64,000 nt of DNA. Source: Deltaproteobacteria bacterium. GTDB lineage: Bacteria; Desulfobacterota; Desulfarculia; Adiutricales; Adiutricaceae. The stretch lies in the NCBI GenBank assembly GCA_031264145.1, contig JAISEK010000129.1, positions 1-64,000 on the forward strand. The letters are read 5' to 3'. The notes under the pieces are model-generated. The model was given only the letters and a program-made list of their open reading frames with translations. It had not been told where the DNA came from and did not search any database. How positions within the stretch are numbered: position 1 is the stretch's first letter; every line of letters starts with the position of its first letter. The translations under genes and the position numbers were made by a program. Positions 45,797-55,279 of this stretch are shown here, one piece after another.

Positions 45797-46106
45797 TTAA
45801 TCACTTAATGTCAGGTCGATCAAATACCAGTTCGTTGGTGTTGGCCGCACTGTAGTCCTAGCTATAGCGAGAGGCCAGTTTCTTGGCAAGGTGGACTCCA
45901 GGCCGCCGACGGCCCTTTGGGAAAGGTTGGCACCGGGCGCTTCGTTGAAGGGCTCGGAGGCGCGGCCACAGTCAACGATGGAAATCGACAAATGCTGGCG
46001 TTCCATAGCTATTGACAGGCAGGAGCGCATTTCCCCAGCGCACCCGCCTGGCCGCAGGCGTAGCTGGAGACGTTGACCATGAGCTCTTCCATGGCCAGCT
46101 CAACCT
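45797..46106 (-). pseudogene. Broken RsbW-like anti-sigma kinase
   Basis: Remnant of an RsbW/BtrW-type serine kinase. ELAMEELMVNVSSYACGQ (N-box of the HATPase fold) lies in one frame at about 46047-46106, then stops. After a frame change, LSISIVDCGRASEPFNEAPG and LSQRAVGGLES follow, matching the D-box and G-box (normally DxGxPFDP and GGLGI). The glycine motif itself is also altered. It follows the intact STAS gene, the normal antagonist-kinase order. Confidence 0.7.
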
Positions 46107-46266
46107 ATGTGATCAGAGGCAGGAGAGCCGCCCGGCGGCTTCGGCCAAAAATCAGTTGACGTAAGGTAGCTGGTCAATGTACCATTTATTATATTCTTCC
46201 GTATCACCAGCATATCCTTCGGAATAGTTCGAACGCCATTGGAACTGACCTTGAAACAAACCTGTC

Positions 46267-46599
46267 TCACATGTTATTTAAGGCCTCATCCTTATTTTTA
46301 AAAATTTTGAAGATGGTATCAAATGAAGAAATAGAGAAAATTTCAGCGACCATTGGCTGAAGGTCGCAAAAGGCAAGGGCCAATTTTTTCTCTTGACAGG
46401 ATTTGCCCATGATCAGCACAACCCTGAGGCCGGCCGAACTAATGAATTCCAATGCGCCCAAGTTCAGCAGAATTCTTTGCCTGCCCTCGGAAAGAAGCTC
46501 TTTGGCCGCCTTGTCGAAATCAGCGGAATTGGTTGCGTCCATGCGACCAGATACGCACATGACGCTGACATTGTTTTCCTCTGTTACCGTGATGTTCAT
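46267..46599 (-). CDS. STAS-domain anti-sigma factor antagonist (RsbV/BtrV-like)
   Basis: A 110-residue STAS protein. The strand order MNITVTEENNVSVMCVSGRM, DATNSADFDKAAKELL, RILLNLGALEFISSAGLRVV is typical, and the FISSAGLR serine is the usual phospho-site of RsbV-type antagonists. The start has GGAG upstream. It is followed by a dead kinase gene and preceded by a dead STAS copy. It lies beside sctPQR, and partner switching is known to control T3SS in Bordetella, so a similar role is plausible. Confidence 0.92.
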   Translation of the reverse strand: MNITVTEENNVSVMCVSGRMDATNSADFDKAAKELLSEGRQRILLNLGALEFISSAGLRVVLIMGKSCQEKKLALAFCDLQPMVAEIFSISSFDTIFKIFKNKDEALNNM

Positions 46600-46861
46600 G
46601 AATTTTCTCCAGCTAGGGTGTCGGGCCGGGAATCGCTTTTTTGTTGGCGGCCTTTTCAGCCATGGCTAATTGGCGTTCCAGGGCTCTGGTACTTTTTTTC
46701 TAAAAAGGCGGTCAACCATGGCTTCCGTTGTCATGCCATAACTATGCAAAATTAGGCGCATCAGAGTATCATGCCAGTCAAATCACAAAAGGCTGAGGTA
46801 TTGGGCCATGTTCTGGCCATTGTAGGCCAGGCATCGAAGGAGAAGACCGCTCCCCGCCAGG

Positions 46862-47049
46862 GGGCGCCAATCATGGGTACGGCCGAGACGATTGATTTCG
46901 TCTTGCCAAGGTTCCATCGGGATCTTTCGCCTCTCCTCAGCCAGAAGGCCTCATTGGCAATCTTTTCGAGTTCGGCGTAGAGCTATGTCCATTCGGTCGT
47001 TCACGCCAATAACGCTGACACTGGGCCATTCCGTTGCGGCGATGTTCAT
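46862..47049 (-). pseudogene. Decayed second STAS gene
   Basis: The frame MNIAATEWPSVSVIGVNDRM followed by D aligns with the intact STAS start (MNITVTEENNVSVMCVSGRM, D). It then reaches a stop near residue 33; GLLAEERRKIP continues the pattern (compare ELLSEGRQRIL) before the similarity fades. This appears to be a tandem duplicate that has decayed. Confidence 0.6.
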
Positions 47050-47103
47050 AAATGCGCACCCGCATTGGGATCGGACGAACGCCAGCCACTGTTAACGGGC
47101 CTT

Positions 47104-47754
47104 TCAGCTGTAGCTAAATAGTAAACCCTGGCAAATTTTCAGCCACCCCTCAAGGGTAACGAACAGCAGGAGCTTGAAAGGCAATGATATGGTCATCGGC
47201 GAGACCATCATCATGCCCATGGCCAACAGTATATTGGAAATAATCAGATCGATGGCGATAAACGGGAGATACAGCAAAAACCCTATCTTAAAAGCCTTGG
47301 TCAATTCGGAAATGACGAACGATGGAATTAGCAGGAGAAAGCTGTCCTCCCTTATCAGGGAGTGGATTTCCTCGGGCCATATTCTTTTGGCCGTGGCAGT
47401 GAAGCTGGTCAGGACATACGGTTCCGTGTTGCGGCTCAAAAAATTATGAAGAGGCCCGGAGGCCTCGCCGGCGATGGCGACCATCTCGGCTACCGCCGGG
47501 GAAGACGAAATTTGCTTATTTTCAACCAGTCGCCAAGTCTCAAGTCCAACGGGAGCCATAATGAAAACCGTGAGAATGATGGCTAGGCCATTCATGACCA
47601 TGCCCGGCGGTACCTGCTGAACCCCCAGGGCGTTGCGCACCAAGGTGGTCACCACGACAATCTTCACGTATGAGGTGACCATCATCAAAAAAAAAGGCAA
47701 TAGCCCCATCACAACCGTCAAGGCGATCAGATGCATGGGGTTGAGATTGCCCAT
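47104..47754 (-). CDS. sctR: Type III secretion export-gate protein SctR (YscR/FliP family)
   Basis: A 216-residue membrane protein of the FliP/YscR family, part of the export gate in the inner membrane. Motifs include TSYVKIVVVTTLVRNALGVQ, QVPPGMVMNGLAIILT, LIPSFVISELTKAFKIGF and LPFIAIDLIISNILLAMGMM. FliP proteins normally carry a signal peptide and are longer; this length fits non-flagellar SctR. It follows sctQ by 2 bases. The expected neighbours sctS, sctT and sctU are not downstream; STAS genes are instead. Confidence 0.95.
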   Translation of the reverse strand: MGNLNPMHLIALTVVMGLLPFFLMMVTSYVKIVVVTTLVRNALGVQQVPPGMVMNGLAIILTVFIMAPVGLETWRLVENKQISSSPAVAEMVAIAGEASGPLHNFLSRNTEPYVLTSFTATAKRIWPEEIHSLIREDSFLLLIPSFVISELTKAFKIGFLLYLPFIAIDLIISNILLAMGMMMVSPMTISLPFKLLLFVTLEGWLKICQGLLFSYS

Positions 47755-47756
47755 TT

Positions 47757-48812
47757 TTACCGACCGCCCGCAACCCTGACGACCTGAACGCCGACAGTGC
47801 CGTCCAAATCCACTAGCCGGCCCTGGGCCACGGGCTGGTCATTTACGGTCAAGGTCACCGGAGCGGACAGATCGACATCCAGGGGAAAAACCGTTCCCAC
47901 CGCCATGGCAGTCAATTCTTTGAGACTGATGTCCAGCTTGCCCAGCTCAAAGCCAACAACGACCTCCAGGTCATCTATATTTTCGATAATTGGATCTTGA
48001 TCCATCGCAGCTGTTTCGGCTGACTGATCAATTTGTTTCACATCGCTGGCGGCGTCCTGCACGTGCCTCTCCTTGGTATCGAAGTTGGCCATCACGACTT
48101 GGGCCGATCCCTCGCCGTTTTTCAGGCGTATGGCGGGCCGCCCTTTGATTTTCAAAAGAAGCTGGTTTTCTAAGGCCGGATATACTGGCGGCAGGAGAAT
48201 GTCGCCCACTCCCAAATCCCGCACCAGGCTCAGAGGCATGCTCATTTCTCCGGCCAGAAGGCTGACAGGCACCTTTAGGCCGCCAATATCGAGGCGGTCC
48301 TTGGGCGATCGGTTTTCCAGCCGTCCCAGGAGCCACTGGGCTGCCTGTTTCCCCGGCGGCCTGATTTTCAACGGGACATAGCCCCGGCCCTCGGCCAGCT
48401 TCAGACGGAACTCAAGCCCGTCGTCTTCGGAGTCTTCTAGCCCGCCTGGGCCGACCAAGGCGACGCGGGTCTCCAGGGCCAGCTCAAGTGCCGCCAGAGC
48501 CGGCTGAAGAACGAGGGCCGAGGCGGCCAGCCTTAAATAGTCGGGCAGATCCTCGGGACTGAGGCCATCCAGATCCGATCGCCCCGACAGGATATCCCAT
48601 GAGCCCAGAAACAGACGCCAGTCAAAGCCATTGGCTTCAAAATCTATGGCCCCCACGGGACGCCAGGCGTGCTGATCCGGTATAGGGGCGAAAGTCAGGA
48701 TTCCATTGGCACTGGCGAGAGCGTAATGGTCGAACCTCTGGCTGATTGAAGAGATTAGCAGGGCCAAATCGCGATTAAGGGCCGGGATTGGATACATAAG
48801 GCGGTCCGGCAC
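47757..48812 (-). CDS. sctQ: Type III secretion C-ring protein SctQ (YscQ family)
   Basis: A 351-residue cytoplasmic sorting-platform protein. The C-terminal SPOA/FliMN domain is clear: LEVVVGFELGKLDISLKELT, GTVFPLDVDLSAPVTLTVND and GRLVDLDGTVGVQVVRV. The N-terminal part includes a second, degenerate SPOA-like region (KDRLDIGGLKVPVSLLAGEM). The start is GTG, directly after the sctP stop. SctQ docks substrate-chaperone complexes at the base of the injectisome. Confidence 0.9.
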   Translation of the reverse strand: MPDRLMYPIPALNRDLALLISSISQRFDHYALASANGILTFAPIPDQHAWRPVGAIDFEANGFDWRLFLGSWDILSGRSDLDGLSPEDLPDYLRLAASALVLQPALAALELALETRVALVGPGGLEDSEDDGLEFRLKLAEGRGYVPLKIRPPGKQAAQWLLGRLENRSPKDRLDIGGLKVPVSLLAGEMSMPLSLVRDLGVGDILLPPVYPALENQLLLKIKGRPAIRLKNGEGSAQVVMANFDTKERHVQDAASDVKQIDQSAETAAMDQDPIIENIDDLEVVVGFELGKLDISLKELTAMAVGTVFPLDVDLSAPVTLTVNDQPVAQGRLVDLDGTVGVQVVRVAGGR

Positions 48813-49601
48813 TTATTGTCCCCCAGTCGGGTCAAGGTAGTCGTACCCTCGGGACCGGTGACCGCTATCATCGTCACCGCTGGTACCACGGCCGCTGGCG
48901 CTGTGGTTATTGTCGGCCGAATCCCGATCATTATTGATCTCCAGCCGCACCTCGCGGTTCTCAACTCTTTCCAAGGCCTCTTTCAGGGCACTCTGGGCTG
49001 CCACCAGGGTTTGCATGGAGCTCGCGTTGGCCGTGCTGAAGCTCACGCTCAAAAGTCCATCGGCACCTCGGCTCAAAATAACTTCAGTATCAGCTATCGC
49101 TGAATCATTGAGCGACAGGCGCACCTCATTTCGCGCACTGGTCACCGGGTCGGATACCAGAATCCGATCCACCAGATTCTCGATGTCCAGGCTGGAATCA
49201 AGGGTGGCCGGAGCGGCCTCGGCCGCCGCAGCGGTCGCTGGTGTCCCCAGGCTGGACAGGCGGTTTTGAAAGAGGCTGGACAAATCGCTGTTTTTTTCGC
49301 TATCGCCCTCTACCTTATCCTCAATTTCGCCGGGCCTACCAAGCGGCCGGCCCAACTTCACCGGCTCCTGGCTTCTTTCCAGGGCGGTCCCCTCAAGCGG
49401 TCGCCCAAACCGCCCAGGCTCCTGGCTTCTCTCCTGGACGGCCTGCTCAAGCGGCCTGTTATATAGCTGTTGAAAGTGCTCCGTATCCCGACTTATGTCC
49501 AGAGTCGAATCAAGCGACCCGTGAGAGGCTACGTCAGAGACCGGGGCGGACGAAGCGGGGCCCATAGGCGTTGAGACGTTTAAGATCTTACTGCTCATCA
49601 T
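48813..49601 (-). CDS. sctP: Probable needle-length regulator SctP (HpaP/YscP-like)
   Basis: A 262-residue, low-complexity protein. An N-terminal Ser/Thr-rich start (MMSSKILNVSTPMGP) and two to three imperfect repeats of about 18 residues (RSQEPGRFGRPLEG, then RSQEPVKLGRPLG) suggest an extended region. The C-terminal NEVRLSLNDSAIADTEVILS and ENREVRLEIN resemble the T3S4-type domain that switches substrate specificity. Position before sctQ supports this. Start at 49601 (adjacent ATGs at 49601 and 49598) with GAGG upstream; the upstream frame to 49706 lacks support. Confidence 0.65.
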   Translation of the reverse strand: MMSSKILNVSTPMGPASSAPVSDVASHGSLDSTLDISRDTEHFQQLYNRPLEQAVQERSQEPGRFGRPLEGTALERSQEPVKLGRPLGRPGEIEDKVEGDSEKNSDLSSLFQNRLSSLGTPATAAAAEAAPATLDSSLDIENLVDRILVSDPVTSARNEVRLSLNDSAIADTEVILSRGADGLLSVSFSTANASSMQTLVAAQSALKEALERVENREVRLEINNDRDSADNNHSASGRGTSGDDDSGHRSRGYDYLDPTGGQ

Positions 49602-49738
49602 ATACCTCACGCAATAATTATTATCACAAATGCCTAAAAAATAAAAGTATTCCGAATAGGGCATGCGTATATATTTACCCACTCCATAATGCGTTTGCCA
49701 TGTCATGCTGCTGTTCTTTCATCACTATTGTTGGTGAA

Positions 49739-49766
49739 ATTATATATATCGCTATATAATTGTCAA
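49739..49766 (-). promoter_or_regulatory. Consensus promoter of the sctPQR operon
   Basis: On the minus strand TTGACA (49766-49761) and TATAAT (49744-49739) are exactly consensus with a 16-base spacer. The start site would be about 130 bases before sctP. The region is AT-rich, so some chance exists, but both hexamers are perfect. Confidence 0.65.
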
Positions 49767-50060
49767 ATATATAATATTTCTATAATAGATCATTATATAT
49801 ATCATTAATAACTATAATATGATTATTTTAAATATAATAATTAGTCGCCACTGAAGAACTCGGGATATTTTATAAGTAAGTATTTTTTTAGTGATATTAG
49901 ATTTCTACGACAAAAAATATTGTTTATAAATTATATTAAATTATATTAAAAGTACCAAAAAATACATTTAGATAATTTTAAATAAAAAAAGAACCAAATT
50001 TTGGGTATAGATATCCTTTCAAGTTGAAAAAATCTTTTTTCCAAGTAAATTTATCTTCTA
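49767..50060. other. AT-rich spacer between the T3SS genes and an IS
   Basis: About 290 very AT-rich bases with no gene. The left end of the IS5-type element probably falls within 49980-50060. I could not identify its terminal inverted repeat. Confidence 0.5.
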
Positions 50061-51452
50061 CTATTTTAATTGCTGCTTTGGTTCATAATACGCATTAAAA
50101 ATTGGTCTAGGATTGATATCATTTACTTTTTTATAATTATTTCTTGATAAAATATTTTTTCTTTTGTTTGATTTAACTTTATTAATTTGCTTAATAGTTG
50201 ATCTTATAAATAGTTGGCAATTATATGCTATTGATGTTAATATTGGATTTATTTTGTCACCTATAATGCCTTTTAAAACATTTCTGCCAAGCTTGTATTC
50301 ATTTTTGCAGTGAGATATTACTTGTTCGATAACGCTTCTTCTATTATAATCATTAATTTTTTCTTTCTTGGTAGCATCATCTAGTTTGCTTATATCTTTT
50401 TCAGGTACTATTATAGTAGCATTATTAACAACTTTAGGACCTCTATATCCTTTATCACCTATTACTTTAATTGGTTTTATTCCCGTATGTTCTTGTAAAT
50501 GATCAAGTATAGGCTTAATAGTTTTACTATCATGTGTATTTTCATCTAGACTATTAACTTCTAATACAATACCAGTTTTTTTATCGACAATAATTACGAC
50601 TTTTGTTCCATATTCATATTTAACGTTAGTTTTACCCTTTGCAATACAATAAATTTGTGGCTCATAAATACTATAAATCTTATTTTTATCGTCCTTTTTT
50701 TGTGTAATTACCTTATTATATGTATCGTAAGTTAACTCAAAACTCGCTGTCGATTTTATATTATCTGGCAATTTCGCCTCAATCTCCTTCAAGAGGATGC
50801 TGGCAATCTTACGGAGCCTGGCCAATGTTTCCTCCCTAATATTGCCTCTATTTTTTGATTTGTCAAATGCCGCATTCTTTCTTAATCTTTTTGTCTCTTT
50901 TTTATATTTATTTCTGAATTTAATTCCATAAAAAATAGCTAACGCCCATAATGACTTTATGACATCATACGTAAGTTTAATATCTGTCGGAAACGCCGTA
51001 TATTTGGGCTGAACAGTTGAATCGATAATAACTTCTTTTTGGTCGTTTAAATCGATCTTATTCAATAAAATTGATTGTTTAAGCAAAAAATTACAACCAT
51101 CTACGCCAATTCTTCTTCTAAAAATTGATAAAGATGAGGAATTGCATGGCGGAAGATCTTTTGAAAAACAATCAGATCCTGTAAAAGCTTGGTAATAAGG
51201 ATTTTCCTTCCAATTTTGTATTATCTTTTCATCACTTTCATCTTCAATATATTTTAAAATATTTAATCCAGCCATTAATCGTATTGGTAACCCAGGAGTT
51301 CCCGTTGAATCATAATAAATAGATAAATTCTCCTCTATAGTAGCCCAATCAAGGTTTTTAGCAAGAATGACAAGACGATTTGTCGGATCAAGTTCATCAA
51401 GCAGGTTCCTGGTAGTAAATAACGCCGTGTGGTGCTCCCTTAAAATAATCAT
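50061..51452 (-). CDS. IS5/IS1182-like transposase
   Basis: A 463-residue DDE transposase, apparently full length. DUF772-type N-terminus: LFTTRNLLDELDPTNRLVIL, GTPGLPIRLMAGLNILKYI. DDE_Tnp_1 core: EVIIDSTVQPKYTAFPTDIK (first Asp), VIGDKGYRGPKV (second Asp) and RRSVIEQVISHCKNEYKLGR (Glu, YREK-like region). The start at 51452 has AAGGAG upstream; an 18-residue extension to 51506 is less likely. Codon use is very AT-rich compared with the GC-rich genes around it, a sign of recent transfer from another genome. Confidence 0.9.
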   Translation of the reverse strand: MIILREHHTALFTTRNLLDELDPTNRLVILAKNLDWATIEENLSIYYDSTGTPGLPIRLMAGLNILKYIEDESDEKIIQNWKENPYYQAFTGSDCFSKDLPPCNSSSLSIFRRRIGVDGCNFLLKQSILLNKIDLNDQKEVIIDSTVQPKYTAFPTDIKLTYDVIKSLWALAIFYGIKFRNKYKKETKRLRKNAAFDKSKNRGNIREETLARLRKIASILLKEIEAKLPDNIKSTASFELTYDTYNKVITQKKDDKNKIYSIYEPQIYCIAKGKTNVKYEYGTKVVIIVDKKTGIVLEVNSLDENTHDSKTIKPILDHLQEHTGIKPIKVIGDKGYRGPKVVNNATIIVPEKDISKLDDATKKEKINDYNRRSVIEQVISHCKNEYKLGRNVLKGIIGDKINPILTSIAYNCQLFIRSTIKQINKVKSNKRKNILSRNNYKKVNDINPRPIFNAYYEPKQQLK

Positions 51453-53535
51453 TTTAGACTCCTTAATTCGTGATGGTAAATTATGTTGACAAGCTTTAGC
51501 CACCACTTTAGAGTCATAATATCATGTCAGATTATTATTGTCAAGTCAATAATTACTTTAGTATAAAATTTTTCATCATATATTCAATACCTTATAGTCA
51601 TAATAAAATATTTGAAATATTTTTTTGGCATATAATTTGCACAAACATATTTTAGATGCCTCATACGCATGCTTTCAATAGCCAAAGATTATGGATATTT
51701 CGTCAGCATAGCTATATTTTATCCTGACAGACAAAACTTGCCCATCCCCCAGGCGCATCGCCCGCGGCCGTTCGGCAGACGAGCGGGGCTGGCGGAAAGA
51801 CGCCATTGGCCGCCGGCCCCGACAGCGGCTTGACAGGCCGCCCACTCCATCCCGAAATGAAGGTGCCTGCCAATCCAGACGAAATAGAGCCTGATCGCGC
51901 CAGGGGGGCCTGGACGCCCCTTCAGGTGCGCGCCGCCGGAAACGCCATGGCTTATGGAGCTGCGAAGAAAACCACCGATGCCCTGTCCTGGCAAAAAACT
52001 ATCGGTGAAGGATATGTGTCGCATGCTAAACATTTTCTCCATTGTATGTCGCAAAATATTTCATACTATTGATAATTTTTACTCATTTAAATTTTTGATA
52101 TAATTATAAAATTTTATTATCATGCCTTTCATCTGAAAATTGCTTTGCTATAAAAACAATTGATGTCCCAAAAATTTTGCGCAAATTTATAAAGTTACTC
52201 ATTTATATTTATATATATAGAAGTTAAAATGTTGACAATTGAGTATATAAATTTAAACATTATTGCTTAATTATAGCTTGAAAATTTTAATATCATAAAG
52301 AGTTTTTATAAGTATTTATTCATATATATTGAATAATTAATGATTTTTTCTAAAAAATAATGCTTTAAATTGATTAATTTATTAAACGGACCTAAAAGGT
52401 TCGTTTTTGGCTCAGCCCAGTGGCATGGAGCCAGCCAGATTCCCCTGTTGGTTGAACGCGGCATTTGAGGTGCCGGGGTAGGAAGACGGTGGCAATTCAA
52501 AATTTTGAACAGGACTTTTGTTATAATTAAATTGATTTAGCTACAATTATTTGATTATGCCGTACTTTTTGGAGATGCCTTATGCCGATTCGACTGGGCG
52601 GATTTCAATGAATTTATCTTAAATTACCTTGATTTTTCAATGGGTTATCCCTTTTTCAGCACCGACTAATTATCTAATGAATTTATTTTCATATTATCAT
52701 AAAAGATATATGTGTATATAAATTATATTATGTATTGTTGATATAATATATATTATATCTAATGAAGTTATTAATAATTTTATAACTAAATATAAAGTGA
52801 ATTAAATAATATATTACTAATTATTATCTTGATATAGCATAAACAAAGAAAAAAAATTCCATAAAAAGCTATTATTTATGTAACATGATTATTTCACTTC
52901 TTTATTTTGTATTTATCGCTAATTACGAAATCAAGGCATTAAATCGTGGTTAAACTAAAATTCATTTTCGTAATACGGTTTTAGGTCACCGGCTCATAGT
53001 GTCAGTCACAACCATGACCATATCGACCAGAGCCTCTAGATACCCCGCTTTTATATTTGGCGTCAATCATTATTCCTGCGTTTTTCCTAGTCCTTTCTTC
53101 TCAGACTTAAGGATGGCACCCTACAGGGTCAATCCAAGGCCATGGGCCTTGTGTGGGACGAAGCCCGGATGGCCAGGTCCTGGCCAAATGCCTGGAAGCC
53201 GCAGGCAATTCCAGCCTTCTTTCTGGAATCAGCGGACAATCGCTGATTCGCAGGGACAAACGATGGCCCAAAAAAGCCGAACGCTGCCCCAGCAGGTCAA
53301 TGGCCAGCAGGCATGGATTTGTCGGCAGGTAGCCGGATCGCCGTCATTTGGCAACTTTTCTGGCCCCTAGCCGCCTCATCCACCTTTTGGAGCTGCATTT
53401 CAGAGAACACTGGACACAGGCTCTGTCATTGCCGTCCTTCAACGTCCAAAAATTGCATTTTTCACAAACTCGTACTACATCTCTACATCTTGAACGCATA
53501 GGAGGATCTTGCGTGGTCTTTATGACAGTATTAGA
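51453..53535. other. Two-kilobase AT-rich region with gene fragments
   Basis: Mostly AT-rich without an intact gene. A patch of normal composition at 51720-52070 has open frames on both strands but no recognisable domain. A hairpin with a T-run lies at 52384-52408. The stretch 53000-53480 is again balanced. On its minus strand, near 53344-53500, CEKCNFWTLKDG and CVQCS look like a zinc-ribbon of the kind found in some transposases, but the evidence is thin. Confidence 0.45.
52384..52408 (+). terminator. Possible orphan terminator
   Basis: AAACGGACC pairs with GGTTCGTTT (one G-T pair) around a 5-base loop and runs into five T. No gene lies upstream on this strand, so it is probably a relic. 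Confidence 0.35.
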
Positions 53536-53678
53536 GGCAGAAAACTCTTGGGAATCCGGCCTCGCAGAGTTCATGCATTGTGCGATACCGGAAAGGGCAA
53601 CCGCTGGGTGAGGAGTATCCTGACTGAGTCCGCCCACGCCGCCTTCAAGCGCAATGATCATGTGTTTCTTCAAAAAAA
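53536..53678 (+). pseudogene. IS110-like transposase C-terminal remnant
   Basis: The frame reads KGNRWVRSILTESAHAAF followed by KRNDHVFLQ. This matches the IS110 ending (GNRWLRxxLVEAAHAAxR). Both the RuvC-like N-terminal part and the RRGxxxAxxAVAH end are missing. Confidence 0.6.
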
Positions 53679-53730
53679 AATGTCATTAGTCATTTCTCAG
53701 GAATTATTTCCAATATTATTGCTATTATGA

Positions 53731-54062
53731 AAAAATACAATAATTAATCTTATATGGCTTATAAATACGTAATTATATAAAGATAAAATCGTCAATTAAA
53801 ATAAACCATCAAGAAACGCCACGCACAAAAATGGATTGGAACCTTGCTGAAGTTTGGCGATCTGGTCAAGAACGGCGACTCAATCCGACAGCTGGAATCG
53901 AACCCCACTGAAGCTGCGTCTTAGCGGCTGACCCTGAACCTATGGCGATAGATTGTCCCTCCTTATTATGCGAGGCACTCTAGCTGCGTCCACGACGGGT
54001 CTTTATTTCACTGTAACGTGGCAGGGCAACCATTTTTAGCAAATTTGATTCTCAATCCCTGC
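53731..54062. other. Spacer before the partner-switching genes
   Basis: AT-rich at first, then of normal composition at 53810-54000. The frame IGTLLKFGDLVKNGDSIRQL near 53835-53900 resembles the early part of IS1634-type transposases, which would fit the decayed element at 61724, but it is too short to be sure. Confidence 0.35.
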
Positions 54063-54458
54063 TCAGGCCGTTATCCGCATTTCAATAATATTGCTGTCCT
54101 CCTTGCGAAAGTAACACAGTCCCTGAGTCATGGAACGTAGCAAAACCAGCCCGGCACCGCCGGGTATGCCTTCAGCGAAGCGCTTTCGCAGATCAGGTGT
54201 TTCCTTTGCCAGGGGATCGAAGGCAGGCGCATGGTCTGCGTAACGTATAAACAGATATTCCTTTTCCGCTTCCAGGGTGACTATCGCCTGCCCTTCTTTC
54301 TCCTGGTAGCCGTGCTTGAATGTGTTGACAAAAAGCTCCTCCAACACAACCTGAGTCTTGAAAGTCAAAGAATCCGGCAAGTCGGCCCGGCGGCAGTATT
54401 CCTCCGCCAGCCCTAGAAGTTTGGCCAGTTCGCTCAAAGAGGTAAAAACGCTCTGCAT
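54063..54458 (-). CDS. RsbW-like anti-sigma serine kinase
   Basis: A 131-residue HATPase-fold kinase. N-box TFKTQVVLEELFVNTFKHGY, D-box FIRYADHAPAFDPLA and G-box GIPGGAGLVLLRSMT are all intact. Kinases of this type bind a sigma factor, or another target, and phosphorylate a STAS antagonist. The start has GAGG upstream and the gene follows a frameshifted STAS gene by 10 bases. Its original antagonist is dead, but an intact STAS protein exists at 46267. Confidence 0.9.
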   Translation of the reverse strand: MQSVFTSLSELAKLLGLAEEYCRRADLPDSLTFKTQVVLEELFVNTFKHGYQEKEGQAIVTLEAEKEYLFIRYADHAPAFDPLAKETPDLRKRFAEGIPGGAGLVLLRSMTQGLCYFRKEDSNIIEMRITA

Positions 54459-54468
54459 GACATTTTCC

Positions 54469-54802
54469 TCATCCCAGGCTAGCTAGGGCGTCTTCGATAT
54501 TGTCCCGAATCATGGCGATCATGTCAAAACCGGTCGCAAAAAAGACCCGACGCACATTGTCTTTGGGTCCAATAATAACAAACTTCTTGCCTGCCTGTTT
54601 GGTTTCTTTTTGGGCCGGCAGAAAGCAACGTAGCCCCATGCAGACCACGTAGCTCATGCTGGAGCAATTCTGGATGAGATTGGGAGGGCCTTCCAGCAAA
54701 GACTTCTGGACAGTTTCAATAGGGTTTGAGCCTGGGTTGATTCCAGGCGTCCGACCAGACAAATCAAGGTTATTTCTCTTCGTTGGGGATCGAGATATCC
54801 AT
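54469..54802 (-). pseudogene. Frameshifted STAS anti-sigma antagonist
   Basis: Starting at the ATG at 54802 (MDISIPNEEK, then a stop), a shifted frame continues ITLICLVGRLESTQAQTLLK, and another shift gives VQKSLLEGPPNLIQNCSSMS then YVVCMGLRCFL. The C-terminal part is open to the stop at 54469. The phospho-serine position (normally SSMGLR) reads VCMGLR. Two frame changes plus loss of the serine indicate a dead gene. Confidence 0.75.
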
Positions 54803-55126
54803 GAAAGCCTCGTTTTTTCCTGAGCCATCTTATAGCAAAGGCCAGCATGGTGATGTCATCGAAGGGCGCATCCTTTCCGTAAAAATTCTTTCAAGCAGAT
54901 TATTTTGAGGCTCTGAACCGTTGGCAGCCAAATAGGCCTAAAGACGTTTATCATCGTAAGCCTCTCGCGCCTCGTTAACGGCCTCGGTAACGCCATTCGG
55001 CATAGAGAAGGCAGAGATATCTCCTATCGCAAGGTAGCACTGAAGCTTTGGTGCTGCTTTCCCGGAATTACTCCGAACATGGCCGTTGAGGCCATCTAAC
55101 CTGGTGAAAGAACCTCCGCTGGCCAT
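54803..55126 (-). pseudogene. Remnant of an RsbU-like PP2C/SpoIIE phosphatase
   Basis: The frame LQCYLAIGDISAFSMPNGVT followed by EAVNEAREAYDDKRL matches the C-terminal part of SpoIIE-type phosphatases (LxxGDxxxLYTDGVTEAxN). A stop follows, then AYLAANGSEPQNNLLERIF, and after a shift DAPFDDITMLAFAIRWLRKK, the DDxTxL metal motif. The N-terminal half is not recognisable. With the STAS and kinase genes it completes an RsbU-RsbV-RsbW order. Confidence 0.7.
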
Positions 55127-55248
55127 CTGGGGCGAGTTATGGCCTCCGATAGCGTAATGGAGTCATCCGTTTGTCAGGCCATGCGCGGCCGGAAAAAGGG
55201 TAACGAACATCGTTTGCGGATAGTGCGCCTCGCGAGGGCGTATTTATA

Positions 55249-55279
<31 letters not shown>

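Noticed and set aside
47104-47754. Flagellar FliP instead of SctR
   Set aside because: Length, absence of a FliP-type signal peptide, and linkage to SctQ/SctP-like and chaperone genes favour non-flagellar T3SS; no flagellar genes are present.
51719-52072. Overlapping frames on both strands in a balanced-composition patch
   Set aside because: Neither strand gives a recognisable domain or a good start; probably decayed DNA.
53880-53960. A possible tRNA T-loop (GGAATCGAACCCC on the plus strand)
   Set aside because: The T-stem does not pair properly and no acceptor, D or anticodon arms can be built around it.
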